From assembly GCA_050330195.1 (NCBI GenBank), contig JBHJOB010000084.1:1-41168 (forward strand): 41,168 nucleotides of DNA. The letters are read 5' to 3'. Under the pieces are notes generated by a model, which made no database searches, had not been told where the DNA came from, and saw only the letters and a list, made by a program, of their open reading frames with translations. Made by a program: the position numbers and the translations under genes. Positions 23,191-31,344 of this stretch are shown piece after piece. Source of the DNA: JAHQVI01 sp050330195 (GTDB taxonomy: Bacteria; Pseudomonadota; Alphaproteobacteria; Rhizobiales; Rhodomicrobiaceae). The first letter of the stretch is position 1, and each line of letters starts with the position of its first letter.

Positions 23191-24501
23191 CTAGTCAGTA
23201 TAGATCGGAAAGCGCCCGCAAAGCTCAATTGCCTCGCGTTTGACACGCTCTTCCACCTGTCCGTTACCGCTATCCCCGTTCGTGACCAGACCATCCAGCA
23301 CTTCAGCAATCATGCGTCCAACGTCTTCAAATTCCTTTTGGCCGAAACCGCGTGTCGTACCCGCGGGCGATCCGAGCCGGACGCCCGACGTGATGAACGG
23401 CTTCTGCTCGTCGAACGGCACGGCGTTCTTGTTGCAGGTGATGTTCGCCCGCCCGAGCGCGGCTTCCGCAGCCTTGCCCGTCAGTCCCTTCGGGCGCAGA
23501 TCAACCAGAATCAGATGCGTGTCCGTTCCGCCAGTAACGAGCCCGTAACCAGCCTGGGTAATAACCTCGCCCATTGCTTTGGCATTTGCAACCACATCCT
23601 GTGCATATTGCGTAAATTCGGGGCGCAGCGCTTCACCGAAGGCGACAGCCTTGGCCGCAATGATATGCATCAAGGGTCCGCCCTGTAATCCGGGGAAGAT
23701 CGCAGAATTGATCCGTTTTGCGATATCCGCATCATCCGTAAGGATGAGACCGCCGCGCGGGCCGCGCAGGGTCTTGTGCGTCGTCGTGGTTACGACATGG
23801 GCGTGAGGAAAGGGGCTGGGATGTACGCCAGCGGCGACAAGCCCGGCAAAATGCGCCATGTCCACCATGAGCAACGCGCCAACGTTGTCCGCGATCTGCC
23901 GGAAGCGGGCGAAGTCGATCGTGCGGGCATAGGCCGAGCCGCCCGCGATGATGATGCGCGGCGTGTGCTCCTCTGCCAGACGCGCGGCCTCGTCATAATC
24001 GAGCAGCCCATTGTCGCGGCGCACGCCATATTGAACCGCGTTGAACCACTTGCCCGACAAGTTCGGCTTGGCCCCGTGAGTCAGATGGCCGCCCGCGTCG
24101 AGACTCATGCCGAGGATCGTGTCGCCCGGCTGCGCCAGCGCGAGGAACACGCCCTGATTGGCCTGAGATCCCGAATTGGGCTGCACATTGGCGAAGCCGC
24201 ATTTGAACAGCTTCGTCGCCCTCTCGATCGCCAGATTTTCCGCAACATCGACATATTGGCAGCCGCCGTAATAGCGCTTGCCCGGATAACCCTCGGCATA
24301 TTTGTTGGTCAGGACGGTGCCCGCCGCTTCCAGAACGGCGCGCGAGACGATGTTTTCCGAGGCGATCAGTTCGATCTCGTTCTGCTGACGATGCAACTCA
24401 CTGCTGACAGCGGCGAACAGTTCGGGGTCGGCTTCGGCGAGCGGTTTGGAGAAGAAGCCATTTTCCTGTGGAGTGGCGTCCAGCGCGGTCGATGCTGTCA
24501 T
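23191..24501 (-). CDS. glyA: Serine hydroxymethyltransferase
   Basis: The 436-residue PLP enzyme interconverts serine and glycine and charges tetrahydrofolate with one-carbon units. The PLP lysine is Lys243 in VVTTTTHKTLRGPRGG. MVDMAHFAG (Asp214, His217) binds the cofactor, and NKYAEGYPGKRYYGGC binds substrate. Length and motifs match active enzymes. It is divergent from the M16 protease gene across a 307-bp region. nrdR lies 211 bp downstream on the same strand, and I see no terminator in that gap. Confidence 0.97.
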   Translation of the reverse strand: MTASTALDATPQENGFFSKPLAEADPELFAAVSSELHRQQNEIELIASENIVSRAVLEAAGTVLTNKYAEGYPGKRYYGGCQYVDVAENLAIERATKLFKCGFANVQPNSGSQANQGVFLALAQPGDTILGMSLDAGGHLTHGAKPNLSGKWFNAVQYGVRRDNGLLDYDEAARLAEEHTPRIIIAGGSAYARTIDFARFRQIADNVGALLMVDMAHFAGLVAAGVHPSPFPHAHVVTTTTHKTLRGPRGGLILTDDADIAKRINSAIFPGLQGGPLMHIIAAKAVAFGEALRPEFTQYAQDVVANAKAMGEVITQAGYGLVTGGTDTHLILVDLRPKGLTGKAAEAALGRANITCNKNAVPFDEQKPFITSGVRLGSPAGTTRGFGQKEFEDVGRMIAEVLDGLVTNGDSGNGQVEERVKREAIELCGRFPIYTD

Positions 24502-24808
24502 GAATTACCCTGCTTTCAAGTCTCTTCGTGATAGGTCTAAAGTGCCATGCCGGCCGGCAATCGGGCCCGTCTTCGTGCGGCGCTTCATGTCGGTATCGCA
24601 CATGCCGCCCGGCTGCTCCCGTTCACGGGGCAGGCTCAAAAGCGGCGGCGAAAGTTTGTCCCTGCAGTGGCGACCGTTTTACGCCGCCCGATCCAGCGTT
24701 CGCAAGTGCAATCAGGAAAAGGCGGCGTTTCGCCTCTTAACGCCTTGAACTCCGGTTGCCATATTGGAAATAATATTCAAGAGCATGAAATCCATAAAGC
24801 GAGGCCAG
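24502..24808. other. Divergent regulatory region between glyA and the M16 protease gene
   Basis: This 307-bp stretch has no gene. It contains the promoter candidate for the protease at its right end and must contain the glyA promoter at its left end, which I could not define. I looked for a glycine, THF or SAM riboswitch ahead of glyA and saw no convincing conserved core. Confidence 0.4.
24745..24774 (+). promoter_or_regulatory. Candidate promoter of the M16 protease gene
   Basis: TTGAAC (24745-24750) and AATAAT (24769-24774) are 18 bases apart. The -10 element matches the consensus at five of six positions. A transcript starting near 24781 would exclude the TTG codon at 24764 as the translation start, which supports ATG 24809. 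Confidence 0.5.
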
Positions 24809-27727
24809 ATGACAGTTTCTCATGGGTTTGAGTTGCAACGTGAAAAAAAATTACCTGAAATCGGCTGCCTTGCCCGGCTTTATACGCATCAAAAGACCGG
24901 AGCCGAATTGCTTTCCCTGATTGCGGATGATGAGAACAAGGTTTTCGGCGTCAGTTTTCGTACGCCTCCGGCCGATTCAACTGGCATCGCGCATATTCTG
25001 GAACATTCCGTCCTGTGCGGTTCGCGAAAATATCCGGTCAAGGCCCCGTTTCTGGAGATGCTGAAGAGTTCCCTGAAAACGTTCCTTAACGCAATGACTT
25101 ACCCGGACAAGACCGTTTATCCGGTGGCCAGCACAAACCTTCAGGATTTCTACAATCTCGTCGATGTTTATCTTGACGCTGTGCTGCATCCCCGGATCAC
25201 TCCGGACACGCTGAAACAGGAAGGTTGGCACTACGAGCTTGAGGCGCCGGCGGCCCCGCTCACCTATAAGGGCGTCGTCTTCAACGAGATGAAGGGCAGC
25301 TATTCGTCCCCGGACGACCGTGTCTCCCGCCTGTCGAGACAATCGCTCTATCCGGACGTCACCTATGGCGTCGATTCAGGCGGCGATCCCGCCGAAATCC
25401 CCGATCTGACCTTCGAAAACTTCAAGAATTTCCACAAACGCTATTATCACCCGTCCAATGCGAAATTCTTCTTCTATGGCGACGACGATCCTGAAAAGCG
25501 CCTGGAGATGCTGAACGGCGTTCTGGACGAGTTCTCGCGGCTCGAGGTGGACTCAGCCGTCGCCCTGCAGCCGCGCTTCGATGCGCCCCGCAGACTCGAG
25601 CGATCCTTTCCCGCCGCCGCTGACGAGGAAGGCGCAAAGCACGCCCGTATTACCGTCAACTGGATGCTGGACGAGGTCGACAATGTCGAGGAGAGCCTTG
25701 CCCTGTCGATCCTGAGCAGCGTCCTGGTCGGCACGTCTGCCGCCCCCTTGCGCAAGGCCCTGATCGACTCGCGTCTCGGCGAAGGGCTGACCGGTTCGTG
25801 GCTCGCAACCTCACTTCGCCAGATGCAGTTCGGGGCTGGCCTGAAGGGCATCCATGCCGGTGACGCGGACAAGGTGGAAAAGCTGATTCTCGACACCCTG
25901 GAGGATCTTGCCGCCGATGGCATCGATCCGCTGACCGTGGAGGCCGCAGTGAATACCGCCGAGTTCCGGCTGCGCGAGAACAATACCGGAGCCTATCCTC
26001 GCGGTCTCAGCAACATGCTGCGCGCTCTGCTGTTGTGGAATTACGACCGCGACCCCTTCGCCGCACTGGCGTGGAAGGAGCCGATGGAAGCGCTGAAAGC
26101 ACGGCTTGCCAAGGGCGAGCGCGTCTTCGAGGAAATGATCCGCGCCTATCTGCTGAACAATCCGCATCGCACGACGGTGCTGTTCACGCCCGATCCGGAG
26201 CTTTCGGCGCAGGAAGCGGCGGCGGAACGGGAACGGCTCGATGCGGCGAAGGCGGCGATGAGCAAGGATGAGATCGAAACCGTCATCGAGCAGACCCGCG
26301 CCTTGCGCCGCAAGCAGGAAACGCCCGACTCGAAGGAGGCGCTGGCCACTCTGCCCCGCCTCACGCTACAGGATCTCGCTTCGAAGAATACGCCGATCCC
26401 GGTCGAGACGGGCGAGTTGTCCGGCGCGCGCCTGTTCACGCATGAGCTGCCCACCAACGGCATCGTCTATCTCGATATCGGCCTCGACATGCGGATGCTC
26501 CCGGCGAGTCTGCTGCCGTATTCGCACCTCTTCCGGCGCGCGCTTCTGGAGACCGGCGCGGGCGATCTCGACATGGTGCAACTCTCCCAGCGCATCGGGC
26601 GTTCGACCGGCGGCATCTCGGCGGAAAGCCTGACGGCCAGCATCGTCGGGAGCGATCGGGGCGCGGTCTGGCTGTTCCTGCGCTCGGCCGTGAAGCCGGA
26701 AAAGGCCAGCGAACTGACGGCCATTCTGATGGACGTGCTGCTCTCCGCGCATCTCGACAACCGGGACCGGATCGCGCAGCTCATCGACGAATCCCGCAGC
26801 AGCAAGGAAGCGGCGCTTGTCCCGAGCGGGCACCATTTCGCGGTCACACGTCTGCGCGCGAGCCTCGGCGAGTCAACCTGGGCGGCCGAACAGATTGGCG
26901 GCGTGAGCAACGTACACGCGCTGCGCCGGATGACGGCGCAGATGAAGGCCGAACCGGAAACCATTATCAAGACGCTGGAGGATATGCGCAGTATCCTTCT
27001 CAGGCGCGGGCAGATGGTCGTTAATGTAACCGCCGAGGCCGCTGATCTGAAGCGCATCGAGCCGGAATTGTCCCGTCTGATCGAAGCGCTCCCGGCCGGC
27101 CATGGCGAACATCCCGAATGGCTGAGGCCTGAACTGCCGCGTTTCGAGGGTCTGACCATGCCCGCAACCGTCAACTACGTCGCCAAGGGCGAAAGCTTGC
27201 CGAAGCTCGGCCACGCCGTCGGCGGCGCGGCGCAGGTTGCAAGCCACTGGCTGCGCGGCGGCTGGCTTTGGGACAAGATCCGCGTGCAAGGAGGGGCCTA
27301 TGGCGCATTCTCGATGCTGGGCGCTCGTTCCGGGGTGTTCAGCTTCGTATCCTATCGCGATCCGAACCTGCTTGACACCATCGCCGCCTATGATGCGTCG
27401 GCCAGCTACCTTCGTAACGCTGCGGGCAATGCGGGCGATCTGGAGCGGGCAATCATCGGCACGATCGGGTCCATCGACAGCTACAGGCTGCCGGATGCGA
27501 AAGGCTTCGCGTCGCTGGAGCGGCATCTGACAGGCGATACGGATGAACGCCGTCAGGCCATCCGTGACGAAGTGCTGAGCGCCAGCGCCGCGGATATACG
27601 CCGCTTCGCCGATGCGCTGGACGCCGTTGCCGCGCATGGCCGCACCGTCGTGCTGGGTTCGGAGGCCGCCATCGAAGCTGCCAACGAAACGCTGGAGGAC
27701 CGCTTCACGCTGACGAAGGTGATGTAA
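24809..27727 (+). CDS. M16C-family zinc metalloprotease (presequence protease-like)
   Basis: The 972-residue protein resembles the M16C subfamily (PreP, CYM1), clamshell proteases that degrade short peptides. The inverted zinc motif is His62-Ile-Leu-Glu65-His66 (GIAHILEHSVLCGSRKYPVKAPF), with a distal Glu160 in VVFNEMKGSYSSPDD. The tail contains WLWDKIRVQGGAYGAFS, the arginine/tyrosine substrate-binding segment of the C-terminal domain. No signal peptide is seen, so it should be cytoplasmic. ATG 24809 has GAGG four bases upstream; ATG 24785 is an alternative. Length matches the family (about 970-1000). It stands alone on the plus strand. Confidence 0.93.
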   Translation: MTVSHGFELQREKKLPEIGCLARLYTHQKTGAELLSLIADDENKVFGVSFRTPPADSTGIAHILEHSVLCGSRKYPVKAPFLEMLKSSLKTFLNAMTYPDKTVYPVASTNLQDFYNLVDVYLDAVLHPRITPDTLKQEGWHYELEAPAAPLTYKGVVFNEMKGSYSSPDDRVSRLSRQSLYPDVTYGVDSGGDPAEIPDLTFENFKNFHKRYYHPSNAKFFFYGDDDPEKRLEMLNGVLDEFSRLEVDSAVALQPRFDAPRRLERSFPAAADEEGAKHARITVNWMLDEVDNVEESLALSILSSVLVGTSAAPLRKALIDSRLGEGLTGSWLATSLRQMQFGAGLKGIHAGDADKVEKLILDTLEDLAADGIDPLTVEAAVNTAEFRLRENNTGAYPRGLSNMLRALLLWNYDRDPFAALAWKEPMEALKARLAKGERVFEEMIRAYLLNNPHRTTVLFTPDPELSAQEAAAERERLDAAKAAMSKDEIETVIEQTRALRRKQETPDSKEALATLPRLTLQDLASKNTPIPVETGELSGARLFTHELPTNGIVYLDIGLDMRMLPASLLPYSHLFRRALLETGAGDLDMVQLSQRIGRSTGGISAESLTASIVGSDRGAVWLFLRSAVKPEKASELTAILMDVLLSAHLDNRDRIAQLIDESRSSKEAALVPSGHHFAVTRLRASLGESTWAAEQIGGVSNVHALRRMTAQMKAEPETIIKTLEDMRSILLRRGQMVVNVTAEAADLKRIEPELSRLIEALPAGHGEHPEWLRPELPRFEGLTMPATVNYVAKGESLPKLGHAVGGAAQVASHWLRGGWLWDKIRVQGGAYGAFSMLGARSGVFSFVSYRDPNLLDTIAAYDASASYLRNAAGNAGDLERAIIGTIGSIDSYRLPDAKGFASLERHLTGDTDERRQAIRDEVLSASAADIRRFADALDAVAAHGRTVVLGSEAAIEAANETLEDRFTLTKVM

Positions 27728-27935
27728 ACCGGCCCCAGTGCCAGATGCGAAGTCAATATTATCCAAGAGGTAAATAGAGATTATCGCAATTGGAAATACT
27801 GGTTTCACAGACGTTTGTTGGCCTGTTGTTGGGCCAGAAGCGCGTTTACAGAAGGAACTGGAGTAAAAGATTCGGATCTAAATATCGCACCGGGCGTTTC
27901 CCTGATGAGAAAAAATGCAATTCAGGGAGTTTTCA

Positions 27936-28217
27936 ATGAAACGCACAGCGATTATCTCGGTTGTCGCTCTGATGGCATTGGGCCAGAGCGCGATTGCGCA
28001 GGACAAGCCGAAAACCATACAGCCGGGCACCGAGGCAACGCCTGCAATGACGGAGCAGGTGCCGACCATGAAAGGTGGATGCCCGGAAACGGCACAGGTT
28101 GACACCAAGGCCCGCGGAACAGAGGCCACCGAGGCCATGAGCGAGCAAGTGCCGACCATGACCCCGGACGAGGCTGATTGTCCCGAGCCGGCCGAGGCCA
28201 AATCCAAAGACAACTGA
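27936..28217 (+). CDS. Small secreted protein with two internal repeats
   Basis: The 93-residue protein has a signal peptide (MKRTAIISVVALMALGQSAIA, cleaved before QDKPK) and no further membrane segment, so it should be periplasmic or secreted. The mature part holds two copies of GTEATxAMxEQVPTM at residues 31-45 and 61-75, exactly 90 nt apart. Each is followed within 6-9 residues by a single CPE motif, so one disulphide or a two-cysteine site is possible. I do not recognise the family. ATG 27936 is chosen because GGGAG lies six bases upstream and the signal peptide fits. An earlier start at 27915 would break the signal. A strong terminator follows, which supports a real, monocistronic gene. 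Confidence 0.8.
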   Translation: MKRTAIISVVALMALGQSAIAQDKPKTIQPGTEATPAMTEQVPTMKGGCPETAQVDTKARGTEATEAMSEQVPTMTPDEADCPEPAEAKSKDN

Positions 28218-28232
28218 GATTTATAGACGGAA

Positions 28233-28263
28233 GGCTGCTGGCGGAAAGCCAGCGGCCTTTTTT
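28233..28263 (+). terminator. Intrinsic terminator of the small secreted protein gene
   Basis: GGCTGCTGGC and GCCAGCGGCC pair over ten positions with one G-T wobble around a GGAAA loop, followed by six thymines. It lies 15 nt after the stop codon at 28217. Confidence 0.9.
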
Positions 28264-28290
28264 ACAGGGAAAGCGTCCCGCGTTCTGCCT

Positions 28291-29436
28291 TTAAAGCAAC
28301 CCGCGTCGGACAAGGTTGCGCATCAAGGCCGCCGTGCCGAACGTCCATGGCGCGCATTCCGTCGACAGGCGCACGGTATTCGTCAGCGAACCGAGCTGGC
28401 TGTTGGAGATCGTCACCACGTCGCCGGTCTTGTGGGTGAAACCGTCACCGGGCACGTCCCGATCCTGCGTCGGCGCGAACAGCGTGCCGAGAAAGAGCAC
28501 CAGACCGTCGGGATATTGGTGATGCGCGCCATGCGTCTGCGCGACAATGTCCAGCGGGTCGCGGCTGATCTCGCTCATCGAGCTCTTGCCGTCCAGCACG
28601 AAACCATCCTCGCCCTCGACGCGCATGTCGAGTTCGGCGGCGCGCACGTCGTCCATGCCGAAGCTTTCGTCAAACAGGCGGATGAACGGCCCGATCGCGC
28701 AGGAGGCGTTGTTGTCCTTCGCCTTGCCGAGCAGCAGCGCGGAGCGACCCTCAACGTCGCGGAGATTGACGTCATTGCCGAGCGTGGCGCCCTTCACTTT
28801 CGCACCACTGTCAACCGCCAGCACGACTTCTGGCTCCGGATTGTTCCAGCGCGAGATCGGGTGCAGCCCGACCTCCGCGCCCCAGCCGACCGCCGCCATG
28901 GGCTGGCTCTTGGTGAACACTTCCACGTCCGGCCCGATTCCGACTTCGAGATATTGCGACCACAGCCCTTCCGCGATCAGCGCCTCCTTGACCTTGGCCG
29001 CTTCCGGCGAACCGGGCTTCAGATTGCGCAAGCTGTCGCCGATGATCGCGCCGACGCGGTCGCGAACCGCTGCCGCCTTGGACGGATCTCCCGCCGCGCG
29101 CTCCTCGATGACGCGTTCGACCATGGAGCGCGCGAAGGTCACGCCGCTCGCCTTGACGGCCTGCAGATCGATCGGCGCGAGCAGGCGCGTTGCATCCGCG
29201 TCGCGGCCCGCCTTCCGGCTGGCCTCGGCAAGTTCGTCCAACGATCCGATGCGCTCGCCCGCCGCAGATTTCACATGCGCCGCCGGATCGTCCAGCTCCA
29301 GCAGGTCGCGCATCGTCGGTGCGTCCTTGCTGGTGATGTCGAACAGCGCGCCGTCACGCACGACCACAAGCGAGGGACCGACGCCGGAGCGCCAGACCCT
29401 GCCGACAAAACACCCATCACCGGCGATAATCGTCAT
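28291..29436 (-). CDS. Fumarylacetoacetate hydrolase-family protein, XylX-like
   Basis: The 381-residue protein belongs to the FAH superfamily. VTFARSMVERVIEERAAGDPSKA, WSQYLEVGIGPDVEVFTKSQP, WNNPEPEVVLAVDSGAKVKGATLGNDVNLRDVEGRSALLLGKAKDNNASCAIGPF and YPDGLVLFLGTLFAPTQDRDVPGDGFTHK are closely similar, as I recall them, to Caulobacter XylX. XylX dehydrates 2-keto-3-deoxy-D-xylonate in the Weimberg pathway. The metal ligands Glu-x-Glu (EPEVV) are present. ATG 29436 has GGGGAGGAA upstream. It stands alone, with no xyl operon around it. Other 2-keto-3-deoxy acids are possible substrates. Confidence 0.85.
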   Translation of the reverse strand: MTIIAGDGCFVGRVWRSGVGPSLVVVRDGALFDITSKDAPTMRDLLELDDPAAHVKSAAGERIGSLDELAEASRKAGRDADATRLLAPIDLQAVKASGVTFARSMVERVIEERAAGDPSKAAAVRDRVGAIIGDSLRNLKPGSPEAAKVKEALIAEGLWSQYLEVGIGPDVEVFTKSQPMAAVGWGAEVGLHPISRWNNPEPEVVLAVDSGAKVKGATLGNDVNLRDVEGRSALLLGKAKDNNASCAIGPFIRLFDESFGMDDVRAAELDMRVEGEDGFVLDGKSSMSEISRDPLDIVAQTHGAHHQYPDGLVLFLGTLFAPTQDRDVPGDGFTHKTGDVVTISNSQLGSLTNTVRLSTECAPWTFGTAALMRNLVRRGLL

Positions 29437-29483
29437 CTTTGTTTCCTCCCCGCGTTCAACATATAGCCGCAAACATCAGAACC

Positions 29484-29559
29484 CGTAGGGCGGGTAGAGC
29501 GCAAGCGAAACCCGCCGCCTGACACGCGACGGGCCTCGCACAGGCTCGACCATCCTACG
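29484..29559. repeat. REP-like palindromic element between prfC and the FAH gene
   Basis: The outer arms CGTAGG and CCTACG enclose an inner imperfect hairpin, GGCGGGT...GCGCAAGC...ACCCGCC. This pattern recurs, from memory, in intergenic regions of many proteobacterial genomes. It is placed just downstream of prfC and upstream of the FAH gene. It is probably a short non-autonomous repeat; copies elsewhere cannot be seen from this window. Confidence 0.6.
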
Positions 29560-29580
29560 ATTTTGCCAACGGTCAGCCCG

Positions 29581-31266
29581 TCAGGCAAATTCGCGGGTCT
29601 TCAGAAATTGTATGCCGGGCGAGTTCTCGACCGTGTGGTCGAGCTGCCAGCGGGAGGACGCCATGAAGACCGGCGCACCATCGCGGTCCTCAGCCATGCT
29701 GGAGCGATGGCGTTCCTGAAAGGCTTTCAGCGCGGCCGGATCCTCGCTCGCAACCCAGCGCGCCGCGTCATAAGGCGCGGCCTCGAAACTCGCATCGACC
29801 TTGTATTCAGCGCCAAGCCGCGAAGACAGCACGTCAAGCTGCAGATGTCCGACCACGCCAACGATCCATTGCGCGCCGAGCAGAGGGCGGAACACCTGCG
29901 CGACGCCTTCCTCGGCCATGTCGAGCAGCGCCTGACGGAGCTGTTTGGAGCGCATCGGATCGTGCAGACGCACGCGCTGCAACACTTCCGGTGCAAAGCT
30001 TGGAATGCCTGTAAAGGTGAGCGGCTCGCTTTCGGTCAGAGCGTCGCCGACGCGCAGCGTGCCGTGGTTCGGGATGCCGATAACGTCGCCCGCATAGGCT
30101 TCCTCGATGATCTCGCGCTCGGAGGCGAAGAAGAATATCGGGTTGTTGACGGCCATCATCTTGCCCGTCCGCGAATGGCGCAGCTTCATGCCGCGCTGAA
30201 AGCGGCCCGAGCACAGGCGGACGAAGGCCACGCGGTCGCGGTGGTTCGGATCGAGATTGGCCTGAACCTTGAACACATAGCCGGTGACGGCCTTTTCTTC
30301 CGCCGCGACGAGCCGGGTCATGGTCGGCTGCGGACGCGGTGATGGCGCGAATTTCGCCAGCGCCGTCAGCAATTCGTCGACAGAGTAGTCCTTCAACGCG
30401 CTGCCGAAGAACACCGGCGTCATGTGACCACCGCGATAGGCTTCCTCGTCGAAAACGGGATAGGCGGCGCGCGCCAGCTCCACGCCCTCCTGAAAGGTCT
30501 CGTAAATATCAGCCGGAATGCGCGCCTCAAGCGCCGGGTCGTCAGGGCCGGAAAACTGCACCGCCCCGTCGAAATTCTTGCCGGGTCCGATCGTGGACGC
30601 CAGCAGGCGATTGGTGGTCAGGTCGAAACAGCCGTGGAACCCCGCGCCCATGCCGACCGGCCAGGTAAAGGGCACGACATCGAGCGCCAGCGTTTCCTCG
30701 ATCTCGTCGAGCAGCTCGAACGTATCGCGGCCTTCGCGGTCCACCTTGTTGATGAAGGTGATGATCGGGATGTCGCGCAGGCGGCAGACCTCGAACAGCT
30801 TGCGGGTCTGGCTCTCAATGCCCTTGGCGGCGTCGATGACGACGACGGCACTGTCGACAGCGGTGAGCGTGCGGTAGGTGTCCTCGCTGAAATCCTCATG
30901 GCCCGGCGTGTCGAGCAGGTTGAAGATCACGCCGTCGCGCTCGAAGGTCATCACCGAAGAGGACACGGAGATGCCGCGCTTGCGCTCGATCTCCAGCCAG
31001 TCCGACTGCGTGCGCCGCCGCTCTCCCCGGCTTCTGACGCTGCCGGCCTGCCCGATCGCGCCGCCGAACAGAAGCAGCTTCTCGGTCAGCGTGGTCTTGC
31101 CGGCGTCCGGGTGCGAGATGATGGCGAAGGTCCGCCGCCGCGCCGCGCCCGCCTCGGCGTTTTGCGCAGCCGCAGGCCGCGCCTCGTTGCCGCCCTCGGC
31201 GTCCGCAACCGTCGTTTCGTCGTTCAAGCCATTCGCCGTCATGTCATTCTTTTCTGTTCTGTCCAT
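29581..31266 (-). CDS. prfC: Peptide chain release factor 3
   Basis: The 561-residue GTPase recycles RF1/RF2 from the ribosome. The G domain shows AIISHPDAGKTTLTEKLLLFGGAIG (G1), NLLDTPGHEDFSEDTYRTLTAVDSAVVVID (G3) and TFINKVDREGRD (G4). The segment RTQSDWLEIERKRGISVSSSVMTF is the RF3 switch I. The C-terminal domain contains YKVDASFEAAPYDAARWV, typical of RF3 rather than EF-G. About 40 unconserved acidic/alanine-rich residues precede the G domain, longer than most RF3 proteins. ATG 31242 is an alternative start; neither candidate has a strong ribosome binding site. The gene lies 78 bp downstream of an MFS gene on the same strand. Confidence 0.95.
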   Translation of the reverse strand: MDRTEKNDMTANGLNDETTVADAEGGNEARPAAAQNAEAGAARRRTFAIISHPDAGKTTLTEKLLLFGGAIGQAGSVRSRGERRRTQSDWLEIERKRGISVSSSVMTFERDGVIFNLLDTPGHEDFSEDTYRTLTAVDSAVVVIDAAKGIESQTRKLFEVCRLRDIPIITFINKVDREGRDTFELLDEIEETLALDVVPFTWPVGMGAGFHGCFDLTTNRLLASTIGPGKNFDGAVQFSGPDDPALEARIPADIYETFQEGVELARAAYPVFDEEAYRGGHMTPVFFGSALKDYSVDELLTALAKFAPSPRPQPTMTRLVAAEEKAVTGYVFKVQANLDPNHRDRVAFVRLCSGRFQRGMKLRHSRTGKMMAVNNPIFFFASEREIIEEAYAGDVIGIPNHGTLRVGDALTESEPLTFTGIPSFAPEVLQRVRLHDPMRSKQLRQALLDMAEEGVAQVFRPLLGAQWIVGVVGHLQLDVLSSRLGAEYKVDASFEAAPYDAARWVASEDPAALKAFQERHRSSMAEDRDGAPVFMASSRWQLDHTVENSPGIQFLKTREFA

Positions 31267-31344
31267 CGGATGACCGGTCTAAAGCATTTTCTCGAAAAGT
31301 GGAACGCGCTCCCGTCAGACAAGCGCCAGATCCCGGATCTCGAT

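Noticed and set aside
27728..27935. EcfG-type stress promoter (GGAAC) before the small secreted protein
   Set aside because: GGAAC occurs at about 27856, but no CGTT lies 16-17 bases downstream.
31285..31312. Rhizobiales-type dispersed motif (GCATTTTCTCGAAAAGTGGA) before prfC
   Set aside because: It resembles, from memory, a common intergenic motif of that order, but one short copy is not enough to call a repeat.
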